This document shows, one piece after another, positions 49,511-62,771 of a stretch of DNA of 64,000 nucleotides. The DNA is taken from assembly GCA_021613375.1 (NCBI GenBank), contig CM038716.1:10477897-10541896 (forward strand), read 5' to 3'. Position 1 is the first letter of the stretch. Each line of letters opens with the position of its first letter. The position numbers were made by a program, and so were the translations under genes. The stretch is from Megaleporinus macrocephalus. Lineage: Eukaryota; Chordata; Actinopteri; Characiformes; Anostomidae. Under the pieces are notes generated by a model, which was given only the letters and a program-made list of their open reading frames with translations, had not been told where the DNA came from and made no database searches.

Positions 49511-49588
49511 TAATGGAAAAAGTAAAGTTCCTCTTTTTCTGCTGCCAAAGGTTTCAGTACCATGTGCAGTGGACTAATGTTATTGGCT

Positions 49589-50612
49589 TATTAACCAACT
49601 AATCAACCAACTAACTAACCAACTAATTAACCAACTAACTAACCTACTGACTAACCAACCAACCAAACAACTGATCATCAAACCAAACTACTGACTAACC
49701 AACCAAACAAACAACTGATCATCAAACCAAACTACTGACTAACCAACCAACCAAAAAATGAACTAACCAACTAATTAACCAACCAGCTAACCTACTGATC
49801 AACCAACCAACCAACCTACTGACTAATCAACCAACCAAAAAATAACTAACCAAATAACTAACCAACTAATTAAGCAACTAATTAACCTGCTGACTAACCA
49901 ACCAACCAATCAAACTAACCAAACAAACAACTAACCACAAACCAACCTACTGACTAACCAACCAACCAAAAACTAACCAACTAATTAACCAAAAACCAAC
50001 CTACTGACTAACCAACCAACCAAAAACTAACCAACTAATTAACCACAAACCAACCTAATGACTAACCAACCAACCAAAAAAAACTAACCAACTAATTAAC
50101 CAACTAACCTACTGATCATCTGACTAACCAACCAACCAATTAACGAACTAACTAACATACTGACTAACCAACTAATTAACCAACTAACTAAACTAACCAC
50201 CCAAACAACCAACCAACCAAAAAACTAACTAACCAACTAATTAACATACTGATTAACCAACCACCCAACCTACCGATCAACCAAACAACCAACTAACCAA
50301 CAAACCGACCTACTGACTAACCAACCAACCAAAAAACTAACTAACCAACTAATTAACCAACCAACTAACCTACTGATCATCTGACTAACCAACCAACCAA
50401 TTAACCAACTAAATAACATACTGACTAACCAACCAAACAATCAAACAACCAAACAACTAACCACAAACCAACCTAATGACTAACCAACCAAACAACTAAC
50501 TAATGTACTAACCAACAAACAAACCAACTAAACTACTAAATAACCAACTAGCTAATCTAGTTGCTAACCAATCAAGCAACTAACAAACTAACTAACTAAT
50601 CAACTAACTAAT
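49589..50612. repeat. AACC/AACT-type array (copy B)
   Basis: Counterpart of 18600-19630 with minor differences at the left edge. 50613-51577 is the unique spacer with the CTCF consensus at 50974-50987. Confidence 0.9.
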
Positions 50613-50973
50613 ATAGCCACTACATCATTCCAGTTCCATGATGTGTTGCAAATCATTGGGATGAACTGACTTTACTGGATGTGATCACATGGTACCTTAC
50701 TGCTGTTCCGATTGGCTGTTTAAAATCTTCCAGCGGTTGCAGCCATGTTTCAAATCAGTTTTAAAGGAGAGGCAGGACACTTCGCAACTATGCAAAGTTA
50801 TGTGTAAAGCCAGCCTTAAAGGTTTGAATGTAATAACCCAGTAGTTGCATTAGATTTATGTAACCCAGTTATTCATATTCTGTAGTCCAGTATGTCTGCA
50901 GCTCTAACCTGTTTTTACAACAACCTACCTTCTCATATTTAAAAAAATATAAAAGCGGTCTGAACTCTATTCT

Positions 50974-50987
50974 CCAGCAGATGGCAG
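50974..50987 (+). promoter_or_regulatory. CTCF consensus motif (copy B)
   Basis: CCAGCAGATGGCAG, identical to 19991-20004. Confidence 0.45.
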
Positions 50988-51577
50988 TGTAGAGCTGGGC
51001 TTTTAAGCTTTAGTCAGAGTTTGTTTCATTTAGTCTAAAGATAAAAAGCTAAGAATAATGAACTCCTGATGTGTGATGCTCTGGGAAACGTTATGATTGG
51101 TTATTCTGAACACACTGGAGGAGAAAACTGAAGGTCTTAAAGAAATGGTTTGATATTAATAAGCTTACTTCAGGTGAAGTTTGTTATTGTCAGTAATCAG
51201 CAAATCAAAAATCAAGTTAAAATTACGGTCAGTGATGCTGAAAAATATATAAAAACAATAACGTCTTAAACTGCAGTTTAATATAAAATGTAAAGTACCT
51301 CAAAACAGAATTCACTATATACACAATATAGTTATTTTATGGCTACATACACTTCCGACAGTATGAAGGTATGTGGGAAACACTTACAAAGACAAAAACC
51401 AAACTATTTATATTAATTTACAGGTTTTTAAAAAAATATTAAATTCAAAAAGTTTAAAATTGAAGGTTTACTATGAACTTAAAGAAACTTATATGTTAAA
51501 AAAAGGAAAATATCTTTGTTTTATATGAAATATATGAAAATAAACATCTGTCAAAAGTTAAGAACATATATTAATTA

Positions 51578-52150
51578 ATCTACTGATTAACCAACCAATA
51601 AAATAACTAACCAAATAACTAACTAACCAAACAAACAAACACACAACCAACTAACCAGCAAACCAACCTACTGACTAACCAACCAACCAAAAAACTAACC
51701 AACTAATTAACCAACCACCCAACCTACTGATCAACCAACCACCCAATCTACTGATCAACCAACCAACCAAACATCTAACCAACAAACTAACCTACTGACT
51801 AACCAACCAAAAAACTAACTAACCAACTAATTAACCAACCAACCAACCTAATGACCAACCAACTAATCAACCAAACAACTAACCAACCAAACAACCAGCC
51901 TACTAACTAACCAACCAACCAACAAAAAAAACTAACCAACTAATTAACCAACCAACTAACCTACTCATCAACCAACCACCCAACCTACTGATCAACCAAC
52001 CAAACAAACAACCTACTGATTAACCAACCAACAAACCAAAAAAATTACTAACCAACTAATTGACCAACCAACTAACTGAAAACCAACCAATCAACCAACC
52101 TACCTACTGACCAACCAACCAATTAACCAACTAAATTACTGACTAATTAA
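51578..52150. repeat. Second AACC/AACT array (copy B)
   Basis: Counterpart of 20530-21300 but shorter and differently ordered, with no TA run. Just left, at 51455-51540, copy B has sequence absent in copy A (AAATTGAAGGTTTACTATGA). Confidence 0.9.
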
Positions 52151-52317
52151 AATTTATATATAAACATTCCTGTTTATGGAATATAGTAGAATTAATAGAA
52201 ATAATAGAATTTCTTATTTTCACTGTTGTTACGTCACTGTATTGTATAATTCCAGGAGTGAACAAGCTGCCTATTAGAAAATCCCTGGTATGTGTTATTG
52301 TTTCATATTCAATCAGT

Positions 52318-52950
52318 ATTAATAGAGTAAGTAGTGCTCTTATATATGTCACTGTGTTTATTTAACCCTTTCCAAGCTTCTCCTAAACAACCCAGTATTA
52401 TTTACAGTTCTCATCTAATACCTGCTTTGACTGCTCAGTACTTCATTAAGCTAAATCAAGACCTTCACCTACCTGTGTACAGGTAAACTGTCTAACACTA
52501 CCTTCGCCTACCTGTGTACAGGTAAACTGTCTAACACTACCTTCACCTACCTGTGTACAGGTAAACTGTCTAACACTACCTTCACCTACCTGTGTACAGG
52601 TAAACTGTCTAACACTACCTTCACCTACCTGTGTACAGGTAAATTATTATTATTATTATGTATTAGGTAAATTAAGAGCAGACAGACAGACAGACCTGTA
52701 TATATACAGTACTGTGCAAGTTTAAGTCACTTGGGGAAGTTATTATATTTAAAAACTTTTATTTACTCAGTAAAACTCTTTATTATTAAATATTAAACAG
52801 TATTAATACAGTAAGTAGAACTTTTACATACGTCAGTGTGTTTATTTAACCCTTTCCAAGCTTCTCCTTGTGGAAACAACCCAGTATTATTATCAGTTCT
52901 CATCTAATACCTGCTTTGACTGCTCAGTACTTCATTAAGCTAAATCAAGA
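52318..52950. repeat. Copy-B-only local direct duplication with insert
   Basis: A block of about 145 bp (TTTATTTAACCCTTTCCAAG to AGCTAAATCAAGA) occurs at 52318-52461 and again at 52797-52950; copy A has it once (21460-21602). Between the blocks lie a 39-bp minisatellite, (ACAG)n, and a degraded Tc1-type terminus (TATACAGTACTGTGCAAG at 52702). Either copy B gained or copy A lost the segment by recombination between the direct repeats. Confidence 0.85.
52461..52640. repeat. 39-bp minisatellite, 5 units
   Basis: CCTACCTGTGTACAGGTAAA recurs at 39-bp spacing (near 52468, 52507, 52546, 52585, 52624). Each unit holds the near-palindrome ACCTGTGTACAGGT. Absent from copy A. Confidence 0.95.
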
Positions 52951-53362
52951 TTTGCTGCTGAAGGAACTGAACACATTCATACAATGTCTGGGGCGTCCAG
53001 GAGAAATCTGGAACCTAACTTTGTTCTTCAAGCTGGATCAAGATCTGATCTACTTCTCTCACAATAACATATTCATGTTACTTTGTATTGTATGTATGAT
53101 TATTTACATCTGTTCTAATCAGATCTGCTGTTCTTACTGGTGAACACACGGGGCAGCCACAGGGCAGCGACACACACAGTCTGTGTCAATGTGGCCTCTT
53201 ATTCCCTGACAAGGTCATGTGAGTAGCAAGTGATGCAGATTCCACACACTGGTCGAAAACAGACACTCACACAGGCTCCCTGCAGAATTCCAGGATCTCA
53301 GCCTGAACCTAACAGCGCTGCAACAAAACACAGAGGCCACCTTTCATTTCCTTCCAGTACGG

Positions 53363-53750
53363 CTCAGGCTGGCTTTACACGACGAAACTTTCATGCAACT
53401 TCTTGAAATCTGCATGAAACTCAATTGCACTTGAGTGGCATAGTGTAAAACAACTTCCATCTTACTTGACGCAACTCAGACGCAACTCAGACGCAACTCA
53501 GACGCAACTCAGACGCAACTCAGACGCAACCTTCGGATCTTCATGAAACAAGTTTCGTGAAACAGCTAATCAGAAAGTAGATATCGTAACACATTGACTA
53601 ACCGAGGATGGTAGTTTCTTGAAACTAATGTCTCGAGCTAACAGGCCAGCTAACAGCTGTTTAAATGACTTTGTTAGTCATTTTGTCAACCTGCACAGAA
53701 GTTATGCTGCAACTTGCAACAAGTTGCACGAAAGTTGAACTGTGTAATAA
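53363..53750. mobile_element. MITE-like element with GACGCAACTCA repeats (copy B)
   Basis: Counterpart of 22016-22390; five full 11-bp units from 53468 instead of four. Confidence 0.45.
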
Positions 53751-53992
53751 AGCAAAAGAGCATATAAACACAATTCTTATTAAAAGCTTTTGGACTTAGG
53801 TGGATAAGTAGAAATCGCTGGGTGTAAAGTTTTCGAACCATTTAGATTTACATCGTTAGAAACTGAAATTTAATTTTAAAAAATCGAAATTTCAATGTTT
53901 GAATGAATTTTGAGCTGGAATTAAATTTTGTATGTTTGTCAGAAAGCAGCAGAAAATCTGAAACAGAATTTTACAACTGACGTACAACTTTT

Positions 53993-54065
53993 CCGGAGAT
54001 CCGGGTCACGGGGGCAGCAGTCTAAGCAGGGAAGCCCAGACTTCCCTCTTCTCTGGGGAATACCG
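53993..54065 (-). mobile_element. LINE 3-prime end fragment (copy B)
   Basis: Counterpart of 22636-22712, identical core. The GATACGATACGTATCGTGAT remnant follows at 54094. Confidence 0.6.
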
Positions 54066-54497
54066 AGTAGAGCTGTGTAGTGGCAAGAACCTGACGATAC
54101 GATACGTATCGTGATACAGCGGTCACGATTCAATATATTTAATATTTAATATATTATAGTTTAATCACATCTAGTGTAAAAAAAATATATAAAAATAAAT
54201 ATATAAAATAATAATATTATTAATAATACTAACATTTAATATATAATATATAATCATTTTATTAATTTTATTATAAACATAAAAGCACTATTACCTGCCA
54301 TTGTAACTATTCTGGGCTCGACTACTGTAAGACACCCGGATGTTATTTCAAGCATATTTATAATAAATTAAATTAATAAATTAATGTGAGAGAAAACAAA
54401 TGTTTTAAATGATATACCATGTATACAAACCATCACAACTCTAAACATTACATTTTTTATTTGATTTATTTATTATTTGTTATTGTAGCATGTGGGT

Positions 54498-54724
54498 GTG
54501 TCTAAAATGGTCCTCGTTCCCTGTTCACTATGTGGACTGCTCTGTGTAAAACACTATATACTATATACATCGAGTGTCCACTAGTTTTGCGGTGCATTGT
54601 GGGTAACGATGTAGTGAACTATATATGGAGTCTTAACTGTCCACTGAGAATTCGGACAACAATACAAAATGACCGACACCCTGAATAGAACACTAAACGG
54701 TAAACAGGGTGTGATTTCAGACAC
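54498..54724. mobile_element. MITE with GTGTCTRAAAT termini (copy B)
   Basis: Counterpart of 23142-23368. Confidence 0.65.
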
Positions 54725-54947
54725 GCCCAGAGTATCGGGATGTATATCACATTCCATACGGCTCACCCCATTTTAATAAGTTCTATGTGATTGGCTGAAA
54801 CAGGGCCTCAGGTCCTCATGTGGATAGCAATACGAACACACACACACTAACACACACTCCCAGACAACAAGCACAGAAAGTATCTGCTCGGTCAGCTCTC
54901 AGCGCAACACGCGACACGCCGCCAATTCACTATTTTTCACTACTTCC

Positions 54948-55523
54948 TCACTCTCTTTCACTCTCAGACACACACAATCTCTCTCTCTCTTCCTTTCCTT
55001 CACTCTCCCCTCTCTCTCCCTTTCACTATCTTCTCACTCTCTCTCTCTCTCTCACAGACACAATCTCCTTTCTCTCTCTCACACTCCCTATCACCTCACT
55101 CTCTCTCTCTCACACAATCTCCTTTTCTCTCTCTTACTCACTTTGTTTCACTCTCCCCTCTCTCTCTCTTTAACCATCTCCTCTCTCTTTCACTCTCTCT
55201 CTCTCTCACAGACATAATCTCCTTTCTCTCTCTCACACTCCCTATCACCTCACTCTCTCTCTCTCACACAATCTCCTTTTCTCTCTCTCTCTCTTACTCA
55301 CTTTGTTTCACTCTACCCTCTCTCTTTCTTTCACCATCTCCACTCTCTTTCACTCTCTCACTCTCATACACACACAATCTCCTTTCTCTCTCACACTCTC
55401 CCTATCACCTTACTCTCTCTCTCTCACTCACACACAATCTCCTTTTCTCTCTCTCTTACTCACTTTGTTTCACTCTCCCCTCTCTCTTTCTTTCACCATC
55501 TCCTCTCTCTTTCATTCTCTCTG

Positions 55524-55554
<31 letters not shown>

Positions 55555-55573
55555 TTTTCTCTCACACAATCTT

Positions 55574-55611
<38 letters not shown>

Positions 55612-55633
55612 ACCATCTCCTCTGTCTCTTTCA

Positions 55634-55706
<73 letters not shown>

Positions 55707-55845
55707 ACCATCTCCTCTGTCTCTTTCATTCTCTCTCTCTCACACTCCCTATCACCTCACTCTCTCTCTCTCACACAATCTCCTTTTCTCTCTCTCTCTC
55801 TTACTCACTTTGTTTCACTCTACCCTCTCTCTTTCTTTCACCATC

Positions 55846-55885
<40 letters not shown>

Positions 55886-56027
55886 TTCACCATCTCCTCT
55901 GTCTCTTTCATTCTCTCTCTCTCACACTCCCTATCACCTCACTCTCTCTCTCTCACACAATCTCCTTTTCTCTCTCTCTCTCTTACTCACTTTGTTTCAC
56001 TCTACCCTCTCTCTTTCTTTCACCATC

Positions 56028-56072
<45 letters not shown>

Positions 56073-56252
56073 ACCATCTCCTCTGTCTCTTTCATTCTCT
56101 CTTTCACTCTCTCACTCTCATACACACACAATCTCCTTTCTCTCTCACACTCTCCCTATCACCTTACTCTCTCTCTCTCTCACACACAATCTCCTTTTCT
56201 CTCTCTCTTACTCACTTTGCTTCACTCTCCCCTCTCTCTTTCTTTCACCATC

Positions 56253-56292
<40 letters not shown>

Positions 56293-56321
56293 TTCACCAT
56301 CTCCTCTGTCTCTTTCATTCT

Positions 56322-56374
<53 letters not shown>

Positions 56375-56427
56375 ACCATCTCCTCTGTCTCTTTCATTCT
56401 CTCTCTCTCTCTCCCTCTCTCTCTCTA
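54948..56427. repeat. CT-rich array (copy B)
   Basis: Longer relative of 23590-24462. A module running from CACTCCCTATCACCTCACTC through TTTCACCATCTCCTCTGTCT is repeated several times here. 56428-56792 is the unique spacer. Confidence 0.95.
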
Positions 56428-56792
56428 TTGACACTGCAGTAAAGTGTGTCACTCTAAGGTGACGAAGCTCTATAAAGCAGGGATGAAGATCAATAAAGAC
56501 ATCTGCTCCTTCCCTCCACGCACTCTACTTCTCTTTCATTCTTCTCCTCCTCCTCCTCATCCCCAGATCCTCATCTCTCAGCGGATCACCTATCAGACTC
56601 TGAGCAGCTGCTCGTCTGAACCCGGCGTGCTTCATATGGACACTGGCTTCTTCTCATCACTGCATACAGTCAAATCTCATTTCAGCCCTATTTAATCTCC
56701 ACTGCTCCTCACCCACCTCCGCCTACGAGCACAGCCGGGGCTTCATCAGTCTGCTGAGCACCTTCACACTGCCCAAGACCACATCCTTAAAA

Positions 56793-57690
56793 TAAACACC
56801 ATCACCACTGAAAACATCACCACCACTGTAAACACCATCACCACCACTGTAAACACCATCACCACCACTGTAAACACCATCACCACCACTGTAAACACCA
56901 TCACCACCACTATAAACACCATCACCACCACTGTAAACACCATCACCTCCACTGTAAACACCATCACCACCACTGTAAACACCATCACCACCACTATAAA
57001 CACCATCACCACCACTGTAAACACCATCACCTCCACTGTAAACACCATCAACACCACTGTAAACACCATCACCTCCACTGTAAACACCATCACCTCCACT
57101 GTAAACACCATCACCACCACTGTAAACACCATCACCTCCACTGTAAACACCATCACCTCCACTGTAAACACCATCACCACCACTGTAAACACCATCACCT
57201 CCACTGTAAACACCATCACCACCACTGTAAACACCATCACCTCCACTGTAAACACCATCAACACCACTGTAAACACCATCACCTCCACTGTAAACACCAT
57301 CACCTCCACTGTAAACACCATCACCTCCACTGTAAACACCATCACCTCCACTGTAAACATCATCACCACCACTGTAAACACCATCACCTCCACTGTAAAC
57401 ACCATCACCTCCACTGTAAACACCATCACCACCACTGTAAACACCATCACCTCCACTGTAAACACCATCACCTCCACTGTAAACATCATCACCACCACTG
57501 TAAACAACATCACCACCACTGTAAACGCCATCACCACTGAAAACATCACCTCCACTGTAAACACCATCACCACCACTGTAAACACCATCACCACCAATGT
57601 AAACACCATCACCACCACTGTAAACACCATCACCTCCACTGTAAACACCATCACCACCACTGTAAACACCATCACCACCACTGTAAACAT
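56793..57690. repeat. 21-bp minisatellite, ~42 units (copy B)
   Basis: Same units as 24826-25582, about six more. The 333-residue minus frame is read-through. 57691-58079 is the dispersed-repeat remnant. Confidence 0.95.
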
Positions 57691-58079
57691 CATCAAGAAA
57701 GAAGCCCCTCCTGATCATATACACTAGTGTGCAGCAGGTTTAGTCACTTTGGAACGTTATTATATACAGAAAGCTCTTTGTTCCCGAGGGGAAGCTTTTA
57801 TTTACTCAGTAAACACTTTATTATTTAATATTGTTCTTTTATGATTACATACATTTGTAACAGTATGACCGTATGTGAGAAAACATACTTACAAAACCAA
57901 ACACTCCATACTAGAGAAATAAAAACTATAATATTGTATGTAAACACACAATTTATATTAATTTACAGGTTTTTAAATGTTGTTGTTTTTTTTTAAATCA
58001 CTTTTCAACCATTTAAAGAGTCACTATGAATTTAGAAGAATAGATAAGTTTAAAAAAACGAAGATACTCATGTTTGTGT

Positions 58080-59068
58080 AAAGGTGTTTCACTGCCCCAA
58101 GTGTGTGTTCACTGTTGTGTGTTTATGTGTGTGTTTCACTGCTCCCTAGTGCGTTTACTAGTGTGTGTGTGTGTTTATTAGTGTGTGTGTGTGTGTGTGT
58201 TAGTGTTTGTGTTTATTAGTGTGTGCGTGTGTGTGTTTGTTAGTGTGTGTGTATGTATGTGTTTATTAGTGTGTGTGTGTGTTTGTTTGTGTGTGTGTGT
58301 TTTTATCAGTGTGTGTGTGTTTATTAGTCTGTGTGTGTTTATTAGTCTGTGTGTGTTTATTAGTTTGTGTGTGTTTATTAGTTCGTGTGTGTATGTGTTT
58401 ATTAGTGTGTGTTTATTAGTGTGTGTGTTCATTAGTGTGTGTGTGTGTTCATTAGTGTCTGTGTGTGTGTTTATTAGTGTGTGTGTGTGTGTTTATTAGT
58501 GTGTGTGTGTGTTTATGTGTTTATTAGTGTGTGTGTGTTCATTAGTGTGTGTGTGTGTGTTTATTAGTGTGTGTGTGTGTTTATTAGTGTGTGTGTGTGT
58601 GTTTATTAGTGTGTACGTATGTGTTTATTAGTGTGTGTGTGTGTGTTTATTAGTGTGTGTGTTTGTGTTTATTAGTCTGTGTTTGTTATTATTAAAGTGT
58701 GTGTGCATTCGTGTGTGTGTGTTTATTAGTGTGCGTGTGTGTTTATTAGTGTTTGTGTGTGTTTATTAGTGTTTGTGTGTGTTTATTAGTGTGTATGTGT
58801 GTTTATTAGTGTGTGTGTGTGTTTATTAGTGTTTGTGTGTATGTGTTTATTAGTGTGTGTGTGTGTATGTGTGTTTATTAGTGTTTGTGTGTGTGTATAT
58901 GTGTTTATTAGTGTGTGTGTGTGTTTATTAGTGTTTGTGTGTATGTGTTTATTGGTGTGTGTGTGTATGTGTGTTTATTAGTGTGTGTGTGTGGTTGTTT
59001 TGCTGCACAGATGGGTTAAATGTGGAGGTCAAATTCCCTTGTGTGTAACACACATGGTAAATAATTCT
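58080..59068 (+). repeat. GT array inside a SINE (copy B)
   Basis: Left border CACTGCCCCAAGTGTGTG and right border GCACAGATGGGTTAAATG (59003), as in copy A. The last ~250 bp of the GT tract in copy A is absent. 59069-59463 is plain intron. Confidence 0.8.
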
Positions 59069-59463
59069 AAATTCTAAAATTCTCTTGTTGAGTAAGTACA
59101 GCGTCTCCTAACACAACAACACAACCAAAACAACCACCACCTGATTCAGAACAAACGCGCTCCATCAGTCAGATTACTCAGTAAATTCACCTACAAGATC
59201 AATCAGTATTGATTCCTTTTGATGACTTCTCCAATAATCAAATAATAAGAACATTATCATGTTAACGTTTTAATATAAAAAATTAATTACTGGATTAACT
59301 GTTCAAATTCAGCTCATTAATATAATCAACTACAGTCTGAAGGTATCACCTCCCGCTCAGTGTCTTAACTCCGGGGGTCTGAAAACCCACATTCTGTGTG
59401 GTCAGTTTAAACACCAGCACGTTCCACTTTTCAGTTAATGCCGAATGTGAAGCCGGTGCTCAC

Positions 59464-59575
59464 CTGTCGCAGGTACAGGCCACCAGTAAGCTCAGCAGGT
59501 TGTAGATGATGAAGGTGAAGATGACCGCAGTGATAGTTCCGCGTGGGATGGCATAACTCGGGTTCTTCAGGTCAC
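59464..59575 (-). CDS. slc12a9: SLC12A9-like cotransporter, internal exon (copy B)
   Basis: Identical in length, splice sites (TTTCAG acceptor, GTGAGC donor) and encoded sequence to 27600-27711. No base difference was noticed, as expected for alleles or a very recent duplicate. Confidence 0.82.
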
Positions 59576-59578
59576 CTG

Positions 59579-59617
<39 letters not shown>

Positions 59618-59722
59618 ATCGTTACATGCCTAACTTAATACTTTAATTAAACTAACTAATACTCACTAATAATTCTATATAACTAATATTTATAATCAGC
59701 TTAGCACAAAACATACAATCAC

Positions 59723-60003
59723 ATATTATACAAGTATATAACTACAAGTTTATAATTACAAACATATAACCAGAAGTACATAACCAACTATACTGAACCA
59801 GAAGTACAGAAAACATGTATAACTAGAAGTATATACGCATGCTGTATATATCCTAATATATAATATATAATATATATAAGTGTATAAATAAAGGTATATA
59901 ACTAGAAGTTCATACCTAAAAGTATATAAACAAAAATGTATTAGTAAATGTATATAATCAAAACAGAATTATGTAATCGGAAGTATATAAATACAAATAT
60001 GTA

Positions 60004-60066
<63 letters not shown>
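59723..60066. repeat. Degenerate 14-bp repeats and (CA)n (copy B)
   Basis: Counterpart of 27860-28196. The (CA)n at 60008-60066 is longer than in copy A. A further (CA)n, at 59580-59616, abuts the exon. Confidence 0.8.
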
Positions 60067-60142
60067 GCAGAAATCTTTATATGACGACCTTTGAACTCCT
60101 CTGTCAAACAAGCAGTAATAATATTTACATGTTACAGGAACT

Positions 60143-60801
60143 GCTCTCTCTATCCCTCTCTCTCTGTCTCTCTATCCCTCTCTCTCTCTCTGTCTCTGTC
60201 TCTCTATCCCTCTCTCTCCCTCTGTCTCTCTCTGTCCCTCTCTTCATCTCCCTCTCTTTCTCTGTCTCTCTCTATCTCTCTCTGTCTCTATCCCTCTCTC
60301 TCTGTCTCTCTCTATCCCTCTCACTCTGTCTCTCTCTATCCCTCTCTCTCTCCCTGTCTCTCTCTATCTCTCTCTCTCTATCCCTCTGTCTCTCTCTCTC
60401 TCTATCCCTCTCTCTCAGTCTCTCTCTATCCCTCTCTCTCGGTCTCTCTCTATCCCTCTCTCTCGGTCTCTCTCTATCCCTCTCTCTCGGTCTCTCTCTA
60501 TCCCTCTCTCTCGGTCTCTCTCTATCCCTCTCTCAAGTTCAAGTTCAAATAGCTTTATTGGTATAAATTGTTATTATCAATTGTTGCCAAAGCAATAGAA
60601 GAGTTATTATTAGTAGGAATACAATTAAAGAAAATAAGCAGATAAATAAATAAATAATAAATAAATAAATACATCATACATTCTCTCTATCCCTCTCTCT
60701 CTGTCTCTCTCTCTCTGTCTCTCTCTCTCTCTGTCTCTTCCCCTCATGCTTCCTCTCCCTCTATCTCTGTACATCTTTCCGTCCCTTTCTCCCTTTCATT
60801 T

Positions 60802-60860
<59 letters not shown>
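60143..60860. repeat. CT-rich array ending in short (CA)n (copy B)
   Basis: It differs from copy A by a 24-bp unit with CTCTCTCGGTCTCTCTCTAT repeated five times (60418-60532). It also differs by a LINE insertion at 60534 and a much shorter CA run (60838-60860). Confidence 0.95.
60534..60680 (-). mobile_element. L2-type LINE 3-prime end insertion, copy B only
   Basis: On the minus strand it reads TGCTTTGGCAACAATTG, then ACCAATAAAGCTATTTGAAC, then TTGAACTTG repeats. A TGCTTTGGCAACA...CAATAAAGC tail followed by TTGAA-type repeats is the signature 3-prime end of fish L2-clade LINEs. About 147 bp, strongly 5-prime truncated, ending in (AAATA)n on the plus strand. TCTCTCTATCCCTCTCTC occurs on both sides and could be the target duplication, though the surrounding repeat makes this uncertain. 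Absent at the matching place in copy A. Confidence 0.75.
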
Positions 60861-60861
<1 letters not shown>

Positions 60862-60869
60862 AGCCTCAC

Positions 60870-60977
60870 CTGAAATATTGGAGCCCGCCATGATTCCTGT
60901 GCAGCCGTTGAACATCACGGCGAAGACCGTGGCGAAGGACATCATCGTCCCCGTCGTGTAGTCCACCGTATACGCAG
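60870..60977 (-). CDS. slc12a9: SLC12A9-like cotransporter, upstream exon (copy B)
   Basis: Identical to 29018-29125 in length, splice sites and encoded [14 protein letters not shown] core. If this were a genuine tandem copy, splicing 60977-60870 and 59575-59464 ahead of copy A exons would insert 220 bp and shift the frame. (CAAA)n follows at 60982-61020. Confidence 0.85.
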
Positions 60978-61020
60978 CTGAACACAAACAAACAAACAAA
61001 CAAACAAACAAACAAACAAA

Positions 61021-61432
61021 GACAAGAAACATGTTGTGTTTAATCTCTGATCTGCTTAACAGTGACGTCTGATCTATAACTCTACTGAGATCAGTTCTCA
61101 CTGGGCGTACCCTGGTCACCGGATCGGAACTGGATCGGATTTGAATACAGGTCCCCAGATCTTCACCCAGACCCCGGATCTTCAGTCCTGAGCCACCGTA
61201 CTGATGTATGCTAATGAGCTCCTGCTCTGACCGGCGGTCAGTGATCAAACGGCAGGCTGAGTCGAAATCCACAACAAACTGTGAAGTTCAGACGGAATTC
61301 CTCAGGAATGCGGGAAAAGCAAACTTCCGCCTCCGTGAGAGCCTCGTGCAGAGCTAATGAGCTCCAGCTACAAACAACACTCCACGACCTCAGCATGAAC
61401 TGCTGGAGCTAAACGGCAAAGGGCTATAGCTA
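61021..61432. other. Intron sequence (copy B)
   Basis: Counterpart of 29169-29577. A one-base difference (CTACTGAG versus CTACCTGAG) joins frames here, giving a 158-codon frame that includes the exon plus repeat. It is not real coding. Confidence 0.5.
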
Positions 61433-62662
61433 CAAGTACCAGAAGTATACAACTGCAAGTATAGAACCAGAAGTATATAACCAGAAGCATATAACTGCAA
61501 GTATATAACCAGAAACAAAAAACTGCAAGTATAGAACCAGAAGTATATAACCAGAAGTATATAACCGCAAGTATATAACCAGAAACAAAAAACTGCAAGT
61601 ATAGAACCAGAGGTATATAACCAGAGGTATAGAACCAGAAGTATATAACCAGAAGCATATAACTGCAAGTATATAACCAGAAACAAAAAACTGCAAGTAT
61701 AGAACCAGAAGTATACAACTGCAAGTATAGAACCAGAAGTATATAACCAGAAGTATATAACCGCAAGTATATAACCAGAAACAAAAAACTGCAAGTATAT
61801 AACCAGAAGTATATAATCAGAAGTATATAACTGCAAGTATATAACCAGAAACAAAAAACTGCAAGTATAGAACCAGAGGTATATAACCAGAAGTATATAA
61901 TCAGAAGTATATAACTGCAAGTATATAACCAGAAACAAAAAACTGCAAGTATAGAACCAGAGGTATATAACCAGAAGTATATAACCAGAAGTATATAATC
62001 AGAAGTATATAACTGCAAGTATATAACCAGAAACAAAAACTGCAAGTATAGAACCAGAGGTATATAACCAGAAGTATATAACCAGAAGTATATAATCAGA
62101 AGCATATAACTGCAAGTATATAACCAGAGGTATATAACCAGAAGTATATAACCGCAAGTATATAACCGCAAGTATATAACCAGAAGTATACAACTGCAAG
62201 TATATAACCATAAGTATATAATCAGAAGCATATAACTGCAAGTATATAACCAGAGGTATATAACCAGAAGTATATAACCGCAAGTATATAACCGCAAGTA
62301 TATAACCAGAAGTATACAACTGCAAGTATATAACCATAAGTATATAATCAGAAGCATATAACTGCAAGTATATAACCAGAAACAAAAAACTGCAAGTATA
62401 GAACCAGAGGTATATAACCAGAAGTATATAACCAGAAGTATACAACTGCAAGTATATAACCAGAAGTATACAACTGCAAGTATATAACCAGAAGTATACA
62501 ATCAGAAGCATATAACTGCAAGTATATAACCAGAAACAAAAAACTACAAGTATATAACCAGAGGTATATAACCAGAAGTATATAACCAGAAGTATATAAC
62601 TGCAAGTATATAACCAGAAGTATACAACTGCAAGTATATAACCAGAAGTATATATTCAGAAG
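61433..62662. repeat. 14-bp minisatellite (copy B)
   Basis: Same AAGTATATAACCAG units as 29578-31205, about 400 bp shorter. It has a duplicated block with AACCGCAAGTATATAACCGC and AACCATAAGTATATAATC (62100-62345) not seen in copy A. Confidence 0.95.
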
Positions 62663-62696
62663 CAGGAGATGGAGGAAGTGGGTAAAGAATAATAAT

Positions 62697-62771
62697 CGGT
62701 ATCGGCTACTGGCTGGTCGCGCTGAAAGGTGATCGGAATCGGCCTCAAAAACGCTGATCATTCCATCTCTA
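62697..62771 (-). mobile_element. hAT-type terminal fragment (copy B)
   Basis: Counterpart of 31238-31313. 62772-63142 is plain sequence with the GAGGGGCAGC triplication at 62986-63016. Confidence 0.7.

Noticed and set aside
52143..53143. Short frames around 52.1-53.1 kb and their copy-A relative at 21401-21796
   Set aside because: The frame is disrupted differently in the two copies and matches no family; treated as chance.
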